Shown one piece after another: positions 1-9,767 of a stretch of 64,000 nucleotides of DNA (positions are counted from its first letter, which is position 1; every line of letters begins with the position of its first letter). Below the pieces are notes generated by a model. The model was not told where the DNA came from and did not search any database. It worked only from the letters and a program-made list of their open reading frames with translations. The position numbers and the translations under genes are program-made. This stretch comes from Moraxella oculi (GTDB lineage: Bacteria > Pseudomonadota > Gammaproteobacteria > Pseudomonadales > Moraxellaceae), in NCBI RefSeq assembly GCF_023336735.1, contig NZ_JAMBAQ010000004.1, forward strand, positions 1 to 64,000, in the 5' to 3' direction.

Positions 1-1
1 A

Positions 2-2344
2 TCAAAAATTGCCGAAGCAGAAGCCTTGGTGAAAAAAGCAGAAGATGCTAAAAAAGCTGCTGAAGATAAGCTAAACGACATCAAAAAAGATGGCGTCATC
101 AGCCAACAAGAAGTTGATGAACTAAACAGACTTAACCAAGCAGTTAACCAAGCTAAGCAAAAAGCAGATCAAGCTGTTAAAGCATTGCCACAAGGTGCCA
201 AAGACGACAAAGGCAACACCAAAGAGTCACTACAAGATCGTGTGAACAAGGTTGCTCCAGTTCAAGTGCCTGCGGTTAATGAGAAGAACAATAACGAAGG
301 CACCGTCTCAATTGAGGGCGAAGCCAAAGAAGGTTCGCCTCTAACAGCGAAAGTCTCTGATAAAGATGGCGTGCCAGATAACATCACTTATCAGTGGAAA
401 GCAGATGGTCAAATCATCAATGGTCAAAACGGTAAAACCTTAACCCCAGCCAAAGATCAGGTAGGTAAAGCCATCACGGTTGAAGCAACTTACACTGATA
501 AACTTGGTAACAAAGAAGCTGTGACAAGTTCAGCCACTCAACCAGTCAGCAAGTTGGTAGACACCACACCACCAACCATTGAGCCACAAACATTTGCCTA
601 TAATGAAAATCAAGGCAAAGGTGCATCTTTGGGTAAAGTGAAAGCAACTGATCCAGAAAGTGAAATCACCAGCTATAAGATTACTTCAGGCAATGATGAT
701 GGTTATTTCACCATCGACAATCAGGGCAACATCAGCCTAACAGATAAAGGTCTGTCGGCAGCACCAAACGACTATGAAAAAACTCCAAACAGCTTTACTT
801 TAGGCGTTACCGCCACCAGCGAAGGCGGAGAGTCTAGACCTGCTAACATCACTTTTAATGTTGGTAATGTTGAATTGAAGCAACCGACAGCGACTGTGAA
901 GTTTGCGGAAGATACTGGCACTCCTGATGATGGTATCAGTAATAAGCCTAAGGTCATCATTGAAGGTAATCCTGCGAATGCTGGTGCGTCGTTCCAATAT
1001 AGAATTGATGGCAAAGATGGTTCTGCACAGTGGAAAGACTATGATGCAAATCAAGGCATCGTCTTGCCATCTAATGATAAGTTGATGGGTCAAAAGCATC
1101 AAGTGGAGATTCGTGAACATAAAGCAGGTGAAATCTCCAGTTTAGTAGCTAAGGATCTAACTTTAGATACAAAGACTGCGATTGCCAACTTGGTTCTCAC
1201 ATCAAATGGCAGACATGACACCATATTGAAAGGCCAAGCCGAACCTGGTGCGACCGTTACTGTCAATGGTGTTAAGGCTCAAGTTGATGCTAATGGTAAG
1301 TTTACCGCCAATCCTTTTGGTGCGAGTGGCGTTCACAAAGGTGATCTTTCATTCAGGATTCACGCTGAGGATAAGGCAGGTAATGTTTATGACAAAAACT
1401 ATGGATATACCTTCTATCAAGCTCCAGGTCTGACCAAAGGAGGTGCTAGCCAATATCACAAGATCAGTGATTTTAATAGCTATCTGAACCCAATCCAAAA
1501 TGAGAATAATTTATTATCTCTTGGTCATGACATCAATACCAACAAGCGATTGGGTACAGGAGATTTGGGCGCTGCAGGTGCACAGGCGAAAGAGATAGAT
1601 AAAGCAGGCTCTATTGACTTTGGTGCAGGTGATGATATTGTCTTTGCAACAGGTGCCATGCAGCATGGCATCCAGATAGACATGGGTAAAGGAGATGATG
1701 CTTTCTTACTCAAAGCCTATGCAAGATGGTATAGTAAGCTGGATATGGGTGATGGCAATGACTTTGCTCGCATCGGTGATCCAGATTTGGGTACTGGTAG
1801 AGACTTGACCATTGGGTCGAAGCTTAGCGTTGCAGATGACTCAAAGATCATCATGGGTAGAGGCAGTGATACACTCGAGATCTATGGTGGTATTGGTAAT
1901 GGTGCTAAAGTTTATGGCGATGACGAAGAAAACTGGGTTAACAATCAAAATCCTTGGAAGAAAGGCCCAAGAGAGGATGGCGATGTTGATACGCTGCACT
2001 TTGTTGGTGAGAGTGTGTCGATCAACCTGTCTGACATCTCAGGCTTTGAGACGATTGACCTAACTAACGGTCATCAGGATACCTTGAGTATAGATCAAAA
2101 TTCAGTGCGTCACAACCAAGCACAATCTCAAGAGATTGATGGCATCACCTATCAGGGACTGTTCATCAAAGGCGACTCTTCAGATACTGTTGACCTAGGT
2201 GGCCAACATAGCATGGGTGGCTTTGTCAAGCTGGATGAGGACACATTCTCTGATGTGCTGGTTCCAGAGGGCTACAGTGCTTATATGGTTAATACCGATA
2301 AGACCACGCTCATCTATATTCAAGATGGCATCAATGTTATCTAA
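2..2344 (+). CDS. Bap/LapA-type type I-secreted adhesin, C-terminal part (5' end outside window)
   Basis: The reading frame is open to the first base, so only the last ~780 residues of a larger surface protein are visible. In order: a Lys/Ala/Glu-rich helical, probably coiled-coil stretch (~1-65); an Ig-like domain (~95-185); a cadherin-like domain (~190-295); further beta-sandwich segments including a Bap-type Ig repeat (~395-480); then a glycine/aspartate-rich region with degenerate RTX-like calcium motifs (GAGDD ~541, GKGDD ~561, GDGND ~582, GRGSD ~619). The last ~120 residues resemble the C-terminal secretion region of BapA/LapA proteins, with a FETIDL segment. The next three genes encode a complete type I exporter on the same strand, which fits export of this protein. 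The TTG at 26 is not a believable start. Family is confident; binding target and full length are unknown. Confidence 0.88.
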   Translation, partial: SKIAEAEALVKKAEDAKKAAEDKLNDIKKDGVISQQEVDELNRLNQAVNQAKQKADQAVKALPQGAKDDKGNTKESLQDRVNKVAPVQVPAVNEKNNNEGTVSIEGEAKEGSPLTAKVSDKDGVPDNITYQWKADGQIINGQNGKTLTPAKDQVGKAITVEATYTDKLGNKEAVTSSATQPVSKLVDTTPPTIEPQTFAYNENQGKGASLGKVKATDPESEITSYKITSGNDDGYFTIDNQGNISLTDKGLSAAPNDYEKTPNSFTLGVTATSEGGESRPANITFNVGNVELKQPTATVKFAEDTGTPDDGISNKPKVIIEGNPANAGASFQYRIDGKDGSAQWKDYDANQGIVLPSNDKLMGQKHQVEIREHKAGEISSLVAKDLTLDTKTAIANLVLTSNGRHDTILKGQAEPGATVTVNGVKAQVDANGKFTANPFGASGVHKGDLSFRIHAEDKAGNVYDKNYGYTFYQAPGLTKGGASQYHKISDFNSYLNPIQNENNLLSLGHDINTNKRLGTGDLGAAGAQAKEIDKAGSIDFGAGDDIVFATGAMQHGIQIDMGKGDDAFLLKAYARWYSKLDMGDGNDFARIGDPDLGTGRDLTIGSKLSVADDSKIIMGRGSDTLEIYGGIGNGAKVYGDDEENWVNNQNPWKKGPREDGDVDTLHFVGESVSINLSDISGFETIDLTNGHQDTLSIDQNSVRHNQAQSQEIDGITYQGLFIKGDSSDTVDLGGQHSMGGFVKLDEDTFSDVLVPEGYSAYMVNTDKTTLIYIQDGINVI

Positions 2345-2367
2345 TCTTTAGTAGTTTGATGAATATA

Positions 2368-2398
2368 AAACCACCCCTGAAGTTGGGGGTGGCTTTAT
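2368..2398 (+). terminator. Terminator after the adhesin gene
   Basis: CCACCCC (2371-2377) can pair with GGGGTGG (2386-2392), followed by CTTTATT. It lies 27 bases after the adhesin stop codon. The secretion genes downstream therefore probably need their own promoter in the 2400-2600 gap. Confidence 0.7.
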
Positions 2399-2615
2399 TA
2401 TGACGCAGAACATGTGCATCAGATTTGAATGTGATCGACTTGAGGCCATGTATCAGTCAGTTTTTATGTATATGAAAATAATAAGCGAATACTCTTGCTG
2501 TGTTATAATACGCATCAAGCTTTTTAACAGATTGACTGACAGTCAATTGAGCAAGATCCTATTTTTTTAAAAGACATATGAACGAGTAAAACCAACAATT
2601 TAAGACAACGCATCC

Positions 2616-4106
2616 ATGCTAAAAACTTCTTTAAAGATAGTGTCAATTTTGGCTGTTTTATCCACCCAAAGCGTTTGGGCGGCAATCAATCCATTACAAA
2701 TCGATGAGCTAGTAACCCATGCGGTGCAGACACACCCTTTGGTTGGTTCTGCTGTGGCAGATAAGAGAGCAACCACAGAGGGATTAACTGCGGCCAAATT
2801 GGCCTTTTTACCAACGCCATCGGTTCAATCTACATACAATCAAAATGATGGGCCAGTGGTCAGTTTGACTGTTCGCCAGCCGTTATGGACGGGCGGTCGT
2901 CTGACGGCGAGTGTCAACCAAGCGATGAATGATGATAGAGCTGCTGCTGCCAACATACTAGAACGCCAAAATGAAGTGGCTAAGAACACCATTGATATTT
3001 GGAAAGACTACATCTATGCGTTATCGCTACAGACGCTATATCGCAACCAAATTAAACAGCTTGGCGAATTTGAAAAAATGATAACACGCCGTGTTGAAAA
3101 AGGCGTGTCAGCGCGTATTGAGCGTGATCTGATAAAAAACCGCATATTGCAAGATGAAAGCTCTCTGCAAGCAGCGATCGAACAACAAAAAATTGCCGAA
3201 GCCAGACTAGAACAGATCATCGGTCAGCCGATTGCGTCTGGCATGAATAATTTGCAGTTGACCCACCTTGTGCAGAGTGCCAAAAGGGGGTCAATGAATT
3301 TTGAGACTTTGGCATTCAAAGATGCAATCCAAATACACCCTAGCGTCATTCGTCAACATTATGCTGTGGAGTCTGCCAAGCATGAGATGAAAGTGCAGCA
3401 GGCCAGTCGCTATCCTAGTGTATTCATTCAACTAAAAAACGATTATTATCAAAAAACTCATGATTTTGATCATGGTGTGATGCTGGGTGTGAGCTACGAT
3501 CCAGGTGCTGGTTTTTCCAATTTGGCATTATCAAGAGCATCTCAGGCACGCGTTGACGCTTTGATGTACAATCAAGAAGCATCTCGTCGCACGGTGATGG
3601 AGAATATCCAAACTCAATACCAACAATTTGTGTCTGCCAGAGATCAAGAGTCGGCACTGATGGCGTCGACCTCTGGAGCAAAGATTGTCCTTGATTCGTA
3701 TCGTCGCCAATTCATTGCTGGACGAAAAAGCTGGCTTGAAGTACTCAATGCGGTGCGTGATCAATCACAATATGAGCAACAGCTTAGACAGGCACAAGCC
3801 CAGATGATTGCCAGTTATTATAAGTTGCAGGTGGATTTTGGCTTAATGCCATGGCAACAATCACAAATTCAGGCGTTAAGCATTCCCAATGGCAACTTTA
3901 ACCCCATGCATGCAGCACAAGAATGGGCGATGAGCCGTCGAAAATCCTTGAAAAACCATTCAAAAGCAATGGTTGATACATCAACTCAAAATCCGTCTTG
4001 GGGTGTGGCAATGCCAAAGTATGATGATTTTGGTCCGATGGGAGACCCACTGCCAGATGACGCACCGGATGGCGGCATGCATCTTCATATCCCATCATCC
4101 AGATGA
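2616..4106 (+). CDS. TolC-family outer membrane channel of the type I secretion system
   Basis: The 496-residue product begins with a clear signal peptide (residues 1-~22, ending SVWA before AINP). It has the repeated helical outer-membrane-efflux pattern of TolC/LapE proteins, two halves rich in Gln/Ala heptads. Length fits the family, apart from a C-terminal tail of ~60 residues rich in Asp, Pro, Gly and His (~435-496) that looks like an extension beyond the barrel-tunnel fold. It is expected to form the outer membrane exit duct for the upstream adhesin, working with the ABC exporter and adaptor encoded next. Context makes a dedicated adhesin-export role more likely than general drug efflux. 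The reading is based on homology by eye. Confidence 0.88.
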   Translation: MLKTSLKIVSILAVLSTQSVWAAINPLQIDELVTHAVQTHPLVGSAVADKRATTEGLTAAKLAFLPTPSVQSTYNQNDGPVVSLTVRQPLWTGGRLTASVNQAMNDDRAAAANILERQNEVAKNTIDIWKDYIYALSLQTLYRNQIKQLGEFEKMITRRVEKGVSARIERDLIKNRILQDESSLQAAIEQQKIAEARLEQIIGQPIASGMNNLQLTHLVQSAKRGSMNFETLAFKDAIQIHPSVIRQHYAVESAKHEMKVQQASRYPSVFIQLKNDYYQKTHDFDHGVMLGVSYDPGAGFSNLALSRASQARVDALMYNQEASRRTVMENIQTQYQQFVSARDQESALMASTSGAKIVLDSYRRQFIAGRKSWLEVLNAVRDQSQYEQQLRQAQAQMIASYYKLQVDFGLMPWQQSQIQALSIPNGNFNPMHAAQEWAMSRRKSLKNHSKAMVDTSTQNPSWGVAMPKYDDFGPMGDPLPDDAPDGGMHLHIPSSR

Positions 4107-4312
4107 TCATGTTTTAGATATTTTAAGCTTGGTGTTTTATTGTTTTTTAATAATAAGCTAATAAAAGATGTGCTTGGTAGTCGTAATATCGGTTTGTCGT
4201 AACCTAGGTTGTCATTCTATCTAAAAATAACGACAAGTCAATCATCATGGTTTTGAGTACTGCCCTGTATTTGTTCAAAGCACCACAGCTACCTCTTGGT
4301 AAGGAATGACTC

Positions 4313-6460
4313 ATGTCAAAGCAATTAGAACAAGCTGCATCAACAGCAGAGCGATCTTGGGAATTAGGCTTTGCGGTTGCGACACTTTTAAAAGAACAGG
4401 GCTACCCTGTTGACAAAAACCGCTTGGACAGCAGTTTGAATCAGTCAAGTGGCATTCAGGACGATTTTTCTTGTTTGTCTACGATGTTGCAGATCTTAGG
4501 TGTGGATGAAGCTCCCAAAAGACTGGACGCACCTGATGCTGCTTATATGCCACTCATTGCTAAGCACAGGCAATTGGGCTTTGGGCGTATTGTCCAAAAT
4601 CCACAAGATGATCAATGGTTATTTGCACAGTCTGATGGCAACCATCGAATTGACGCACAAGAATTGACGATGGTCGCAAAAATCATGCTGGGTAATGCAC
4701 GGTTGAGCAATCAAGTAACATTCATGCGACTACTAAGAACCAGCGTATTAAGACACAAATCTGTTGTTGTGGAAGCGGTGATTGCATCATTGTTGATTAA
4801 TATGCTGGCATTGGCTGTCTCTTTTTTCTCCATGCAAGTATATGACAGAGTCATTCCAACTCGCAGTGAGCATACACTGATCATCTTGGCCAGTGGTGTT
4901 GGGCTGGTCATTTTGTTTGAGGCTTTGATGAAGTTTGCCCGTTCAAAAGTGATGGACAGAATGGTTGTGGGCATGGATCAAGATCTGTCTCGTTCGGTGT
5001 TTGAGCGACTTTTAAAAGTGCGAGTAGATCAGATGCCAGCTTCAGTAGGTTCTTTGGCAGCACAACTTCGTGGCTACGAACAGGTGCGTAGTTTTTTTAC
5101 TGCCAGTACGCTGTTTACCCTGGTTGATATTCCTTTGAGTATTTTATTTATCATCGTCATTGGTGTAATTGGTTCTTTTTGGGTAACTTTGGTGCCAATT
5201 ACGGCGGCAATCATAGGTATTGCTTTGGGTCTGATGAGTCGCAAAAAAATTGATGACATTGCCAAAGATGGTGCGGCAGCCAGCTATCAAAAGACAGGGA
5301 TTTTAGTTGAAGCTGTTGAGGGTATGGAGACTATTAAGGCAGGTTCTGGTAATTGGAAGTTTTTATCTCGCTGGTTAAATGTGCTTAATACCACCACCAA
5401 TAACGATTTGCAAATGCGTCATGCGAATGACAATCTGAACTATGGCGTGCAGATGTTGCAACAGATCAGCTATGTGGGCATTGTGATTGTTGGTGCTTAT
5501 ATTGTGATGGGGGGCGACATGACAACAGGGGGTCTGATTGCCAGTACCATTCTAGGAGGGCGTATCTTAGCACCAATCATGAATTTGCCTAACATGCTCG
5601 TACAGTGCTCACATGCAAAAGCGGCCGCTGCTAATATTGAGAGTCTTTATAAGCTTCAACAAGATAATGAGGGTGTGCCATATCCACTATCGCCAGCTGC
5701 CATCTTTGGTAATTATCAGCTTAGCGATGTCGGTTTTAATTATTTGGATAATGACAGACCTGCGGTTGTGATACCATCGCTTAATATCAGGGCAGGAGAG
5801 AGGGTGGCGATTTTGGGAGCGATTGGCTCAGGAAAATCTACCTTGCTCAAAATGCTGTCTGGATTGTACGCTCCCACTCGTGGGCATATCCTGTTAGATG
5901 GTCTTGAGATGACGCATATTAGCCGTGAGAGTCTCAGTGATCATTTGGGTTATTTGCAACAAGATCACCGATTGTTTGAAGGGACGCTAAGAGATAATCT
6001 GCTAATTGGTATGCCAACGCCAAATGATGATGTGTTGGTAACAGCCTTGCATCGGACGGGTTTGATGCGTCTGGTGTCTGGGCATAGTGCTGGCTTGGAC
6101 CTAAAAATTTCTGAAGGTGGTAAGGGGCTGTCAGGCGGTCAAAAGCAGTTGGTGGCCTTTACTCGATTGGTACTGACCCAGCCTTCGGTATGGCTGCTTG
6201 ATGAACCGACTGCATCAATGGATAGTAATCAAGAACAACAGTGTTTGCAAGTGCTGGCACAAGAACTTCAAGACACCAAAAAGACATTGGTGGTCTCTAC
6301 GCATAAATTGTCATTATTAAGCCTTGTGAATCGCATCATCATCATGGACAAGGGGCGTGTTGTGATGGACGGTTCTAAACAGGCGGTGCTTAATAAACTG
6401 CGTGAAAATGAAGACGCTGCCCATAGATCAAAAGCAGGGCAGTCGCAAAACCAAGAGTAA
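4313..6460 (+). CDS. Type I secretion ABC exporter, LapB-like, with degenerate C39 domain
   Basis: The 715-residue protein has an N-terminal C39-like domain (~1-125) that lacks an obvious catalytic Cys-His pair, as in HlyB/LapB exporters that recognise substrate without cutting it. A six-helix membrane domain follows (~150-430), then an ABC ATPase. Walker A GAIGSGKST is at ~501, the signature LSGGQ at ~606, Walker B WLLDEPT at ~626 and the H-loop STHK at ~661. It should power one-step export of the adjacent RTX-like adhesin across the inner membrane, together with the HlyD-type adaptor 50-70 bases downstream. The 206-base gap upstream contains no gene. The absence of a protease active site predicts that no leader peptide is removed during export. 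Confidence 0.92.
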   Translation: MSKQLEQAASTAERSWELGFAVATLLKEQGYPVDKNRLDSSLNQSSGIQDDFSCLSTMLQILGVDEAPKRLDAPDAAYMPLIAKHRQLGFGRIVQNPQDDQWLFAQSDGNHRIDAQELTMVAKIMLGNARLSNQVTFMRLLRTSVLRHKSVVVEAVIASLLINMLALAVSFFSMQVYDRVIPTRSEHTLIILASGVGLVILFEALMKFARSKVMDRMVVGMDQDLSRSVFERLLKVRVDQMPASVGSLAAQLRGYEQVRSFFTASTLFTLVDIPLSILFIIVIGVIGSFWVTLVPITAAIIGIALGLMSRKKIDDIAKDGAAASYQKTGILVEAVEGMETIKAGSGNWKFLSRWLNVLNTTTNNDLQMRHANDNLNYGVQMLQQISYVGIVIVGAYIVMGGDMTTGGLIASTILGGRILAPIMNLPNMLVQCSHAKAAAANIESLYKLQQDNEGVPYPLSPAAIFGNYQLSDVGFNYLDNDRPAVVIPSLNIRAGERVAILGAIGSGKSTLLKMLSGLYAPTRGHILLDGLEMTHISRESLSDHLGYLQQDHRLFEGTLRDNLLIGMPTPNDDVLVTALHRTGLMRLVSGHSAGLDLKISEGGKGLSGGQKQLVAFTRLVLTQPSVWLLDEPTASMDSNQEQQCLQVLAQELQDTKKTLVVSTHKLSLLSLVNRIIIMDKGRVVMDGSKQAVLNKLRENEDAAHRSKAGQSQNQE

Positions 6461-6530
6461 AAAGCTCGCCAGATTTTTGGCAGGCTTGCCGATTATTTAG
6501 CCATTTTAGATGACATGCCCAGGAGGCATC

Positions 6531-7703
6531 ATGACCAAACCGTACCAGTATCAGCTACATAAGCCAAATACCCATCGTGCAAGAAAGATCATCTGGGTGA
6601 TGCTTATTACCATCGCTTGCTTATTGACTTGGGCCTATTTTGCCAAAATAGACCAAGTCACGCGTGCGGCTGCTACAGTCATTGCCAGCAGTCGCACACA
6701 GGAGATACAGGCGTCAGAGGGTGGCGTTGTGTCGCAAATTATGGTACAAGAGGGCGATGAAGTTAAAAAGGGCGATTTATTGGTTGTTTTGGAAGAAGAG
6801 CGTGCAAAGGCGGCGGTTGATAATTCGGCATCGAAAGTGGCGGCTTTACAGGCTAAGGTTAGCCGTTTGGAGGCAGAGATTTTTAATAAACGACTGTCTT
6901 TTCCTAAGTCGGTTGGTGATTATCCAGAATACATTCATAATCAGACCGAGCTTTATAATCGTCGTCGCCAAGCCATTGAGCAAGATGTGTCGTCATTAAA
7001 AAGAATGCTTGATTTGGCCAATCAGGAGTTGGCAATGAATGAGCCTTTACTGGCTTATGGTGATGTCAGTCAGGCAGAGGTGATTCGGCTGCGTCGTCAA
7101 GTGGCGGATATCCAGGCCCAAATCACAAATAAGCGAAATAAATATTTTGAAGAGGCGCAAAGTGAACTGACTCGTGCACAAGAAGATTTGCAGGCTGAAA
7201 TGGAGCTTTTGCGTGATCGTAAGCAAGTTTTGACCGAAAAGCGTCTGGAGGCACCAACTGATGGTAAAGTAAATAACATCCGTGTTACAACGATTGGCGG
7301 TGTGGTTCGCTCAGGAGATGTTATTATGGAGCTGCTACCGACGGATGGCGACTTGGTGGTGGAGGCTAAGGTGCGTCCAGCGGATATCGCCTATGTTCAT
7401 GAAGGTCAGCAGGCGAGTGTGAAGCTTGATGCTTATGACTATTCCATCTTTGGGGCGATGAAAGGAGAGGTGGTCTATATTAGTCCAGACACGCTCATGG
7501 AGGATACTCAGCGTGGTCGAGAGCCTTATTATCGTGTGCGGATTCATATCTCTGGTGCTGAGTTTGCTGGTAGGGCAGAAGACATTGTGATTCGTCCAGG
7601 TATGACAGCCAGCGTGGATATCAAGGCGATGGAGCGTAGCGTGTTGTCTTATCTGACCAAGCCGATTACCAAGACATTGTCCCAAGGACTTGGCGAAAGA
7701 TAG
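6531..7703 (+). CDS. HlyD/LapC-type membrane fusion (adaptor) protein of type I secretion
   Basis: The periplasmic adaptor joins the ABC exporter to the TolC-like duct. I place the start at ATG 6531 (390 residues) because AGGAGG lies at 6521-6526 with good spacing; an in-frame ATG at 6510 precedes this site. Residues ~18-40 form one membrane helix. A biotinyl-lipoyl-like segment follows (around GGVVSQIMVQEGDEV), then a long alpha-helical hairpin (~100-230) and a beta-barrel with a second lipoyl half (GKVNNIRVTTIGGVV). The order and length match the HlyD/PrtE/LapC family. It is the last gene of the export block; a hairpin terminator follows within 25 bases of its stop codon. Confidence 0.92.
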   Translation: MTKPYQYQLHKPNTHRARKIIWVMLITIACLLTWAYFAKIDQVTRAAATVIASSRTQEIQASEGGVVSQIMVQEGDEVKKGDLLVVLEEERAKAAVDNSASKVAALQAKVSRLEAEIFNKRLSFPKSVGDYPEYIHNQTELYNRRRQAIEQDVSSLKRMLDLANQELAMNEPLLAYGDVSQAEVIRLRRQVADIQAQITNKRNKYFEEAQSELTRAQEDLQAEMELLRDRKQVLTEKRLEAPTDGKVNNIRVTTIGGVVRSGDVIMELLPTDGDLVVEAKVRPADIAYVHEGQQASVKLDAYDYSIFGAMKGEVVYISPDTLMEDTQRGREPYYRVRIHISGAEFAGRAEDIVIRPGMTASVDIKAMERSVLSYLTKPITKTLSQGLGER

Positions 7704-7724
7704 GAGTGAATATTCATCTGCCAC

Positions 7725-7747
7725 AAAAAGAGCTTCGGCTCTTTTTT
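7725..7747 (+). terminator. Terminator of the secretion block
   Basis: AAAAGAGC, loop TTCG, GCTCTTTTTT: a compact stem with a stable UUCG-type loop and a T run, 21 bases after the adaptor stop codon. Confidence 0.85.
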
Positions 7748-8030
7748 GTTTTAAGGTCTTAGGATTGTGGATTTATTGAGTGGTATTATTAAAAGACATC
7801 AGTCAAGACAATCATTTATCCACAAGGCAAGCAAGCAGTGAATGCAGCCTTGACAGCCCCTAAAATGTCAGCACATTTACTTTGTTAAAGCAGGACTTAA
7901 CAATGATGGACAATGCCATATTGGGAAATTGATTTGTCAAGCACTTGATGATGAAAAGGGTGGTGTGTGGATTTGATTGATCAGCACACCCCAAATTCGC
8001 ATGAGATGTGCTTAATAATGGGTGAGTTGA
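7748..8030. other. Gene-free stretch between convergent transcription units
   Basis: With the terminator this makes a gap of about 327 bases between the adaptor gene (+) and the exchanger gene (-). I see no ORF with a ribosome binding site, no repeat and no clear terminator for the exchanger apart from a weak GGTGTG/CACACC pair near 7961-7990. Confidence 0.5.
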
Positions 8031-9032
8031 TCAGGCCATCGCACTCATTGCCAGCCAGGTGCTGTATGCAATAAAACAGCTGATAAGACCGATACCGACA
8101 CCACGCCCAAGTTTACCGTCTGTCTTTAAAGCGACCATGCACAGCATGAACAAAGTGGCTGTGATGCCACACATGACGAGCATATCACGATTTAAAATCT
8201 CGGAAGAAACCGTCATCGGCTCTATCAATCCTGCGATACCTACTACTGCTAGGGTATTGAAGATATTAGAACCTAACACATTGCCTAATGCCAAATCAAA
8301 CTCACCGCGCCGTGCTGCAATCACAGATGAAACAAGCTCGGGCAAACTGGTGCCAACTGCAACAATCGTCAGACCAATGATAAGATCAGGAATCCCCCAG
8401 GTCTGTGCTAATCCTACCGCACCCCACACAATGAGCTGTGAGCTGGCAATCATCACCACCAACCCAATCGCCAGCCGAATTAAAGAGGTGGTAATGTTTA
8501 CTTCATTGGGGTTGGGCAGGTCATCATTTTCTACATCTCCTTGCTGGGGGGTAGGGGTGCTGTTTGGTTGATTATTTTTATTGTGCTTTTTGGCCACATA
8601 TATCTGACCGATGATGTGGGCAAGCATCATCAATATCAAAATGCCAGCATCTAGGCGACTGATGTTGCCATCTATGATGAGTACCGCTGCCAATATCGTA
8701 GCACCAATCAGCCAAAGAAAATCCGATTTTAAGACATCTTTTTGAATGGTAATGGGGGCAATGAGTGCCGTGATTCCCAGTACCAGCATGATGTTGATGA
8801 TGTTTGAGCCATAGGCATTGCCTAGTGCGATGCCTGGATTGCCTGACAAGGCTGATAGTGCCGAAACGAACATTTCTGGTGCGGAAGTACCCACGCCGAT
8901 GATGAGTGCTCCAATGAGTATTTTAGGCATGTGATATTTGGTGGCTATGGCAACAGCACCATCGATGAACTGGTCAGCACTAAATACCAGCAGTGCCAGT
9001 CCGACTGCCACTGCCAAAAGAAAAAATAGCAT
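8031..9032 (-). CDS. Calcium/sodium antiporter, CaCA family (YrbG-like)
   Basis: The 333-residue integral membrane protein has the two inverted alpha-repeats of cation/Ca2+ exchangers. One carries GTSAPEMFVSALSA (~48-61) with GNAYGSN just after it; the other carries GTSLPELVSSVIAA (~225-238) with GNVLGSN. The Glu in each repeat is the expected ion ligand. About ten hydrophobic helices surround a hydrophilic, Asn/Pro/Gln-rich cytoplasmic linker (~150-175), which is typical of YrbG. It probably exchanges Ca2+ against Na+ or H+ across the inner membrane. The start ATG has GGAATCC upstream. It lies downstream of pth on the same strand with a 37-base gap and may be co-transcribed. The exact ion specificity cannot be read from the sequence. 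Confidence 0.9.
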   Translation of the reverse strand: MLFFLLAVAVGLALLVFSADQFIDGAVAIATKYHMPKILIGALIIGVGTSAPEMFVSALSALSGNPGIALGNAYGSNIINIMLVLGITALIAPITIQKDVLKSDFLWLIGATILAAVLIIDGNISRLDAGILILMMLAHIIGQIYVAKKHNKNNQPNSTPTPQQGDVENDDLPNPNEVNITTSLIRLAIGLVVMIASSQLIVWGAVGLAQTWGIPDLIIGLTIVAVGTSLPELVSSVIAARRGEFDLALGNVLGSNIFNTLAVVGIAGLIEPMTVSSEILNRDMLVMCGITATLFMLCMVALKTDGKLGRGVGIGLISCFIAYSTWLAMSAMA

Positions 9033-9069
9033 GATGGATTCCTAGTGATTTTTATGTTGGGGTGTTGAG

Positions 9070-9651
9070 TTAAGAAATGGGTTTAAAGCCATTGATGCCA
9101 TTGCGAGCCTTATCAAAATCCCCCGTCATGATGATTTTTAGATGTTCAATAGCGCAGTCTAAGGCGCGATCAATGCTGATAAGATCATCACTGCTTGGCT
9201 TGGATAGTACCCAACCGCTTACTTTGCTGGCATGTCCAGGATGACCAATACCAATTCTTAATCGATGAAAGTTAGCTCCGATATGGGGCGTGATGTCTTT
9301 AAGTCCATTATGACCACCATGACCGCCACCTGTTTTTAGGCGCATGCTGCCAGCACCAATATCCAGCTCATCATGAGCGATGAGAATCTCATCTGCTTGA
9401 ATGTTGTAAAATTTTGCCAAAGGAGCGACTGCCATGCCAGAAAGATTCATGAAGGTGTCGGGTTTTAGTAGGCGTATGTCCTGCCCAAAGATTTTGCCAC
9501 GACCGACATCGCCACGGAATTTTTTGTCATGATTTAGGCAGATGCCAAATCGATCTGCAACTTTATCAATGAACCAAAAGCCTGCATTATGTCGTGTGTC
9601 TTTGTATTCGTTACCGGGATTGCCAAGTCCTACAATGAGTTTGATGGTCAT
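9070..9651 (-). CDS. pth: Peptidyl-tRNA hydrolase
   Basis: The enzyme cleaves peptidyl-tRNA released from stalled ribosomes and so recycles tRNA in the cytoplasm. At 193 residues it has the usual bacterial Pth length. Diagnostic segments are GLGNPGNEY near the N-terminus, the catalytic His in TRHNAGFW (~21), FMNLSG, AHDELDIGAG with the conserved Asp, and GGHGGHNGLKDI. It lies 116 bases downstream of rplY on the same strand, the standard rplY-pth pairing in gammaproteobacteria. An rplY terminator candidate in the gap suggests partial separation of the two transcripts. No strong Shine-Dalgarno sequence is visible before the ATG. Confidence 0.97.
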   Translation of the reverse strand: MTIKLIVGLGNPGNEYKDTRHNAGFWFIDKVADRFGICLNHDKKFRGDVGRGKIFGQDIRLLKPDTFMNLSGMAVAPLAKFYNIQADEILIAHDELDIGAGSMRLKTGGGHGGHNGLKDITPHIGANFHRLRIGIGHPGHASKVSGWVLSKPSSDDLISIDRALDCAIEHLKIIMTGDFDKARNGINGFKPIS

Positions 9652-9718
9652 GTTGATTGATACTGGTGAAAATTGATGGTTATTATAGTCAATTTTTATT
9701 CAAATAGAAAGAAAAGGA

Positions 9719-9747
9719 CAAAAAAGCCAGTAACGGTTTACTGCTTT
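9719..9747 (-). terminator. Terminator candidate after rplY
   Basis: Read on the minus strand, CAGTAA (9738-9743) pairs with TTACTG (9728-9733) and a GGCTTTTTTG stretch follows. It lies about 20 bases past the rplY stop codon. Confidence 0.65.
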
Positions 9748-9767
9748 TGAGAGATGATCATAAAAAA

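Noticed and set aside
8059-8571. A 170-residue plus-strand frame inside the exchanger gene
   Set aside because: It lies opposite the well-supported calcium/sodium antiporter, has no ribosome site and shows no family pattern.
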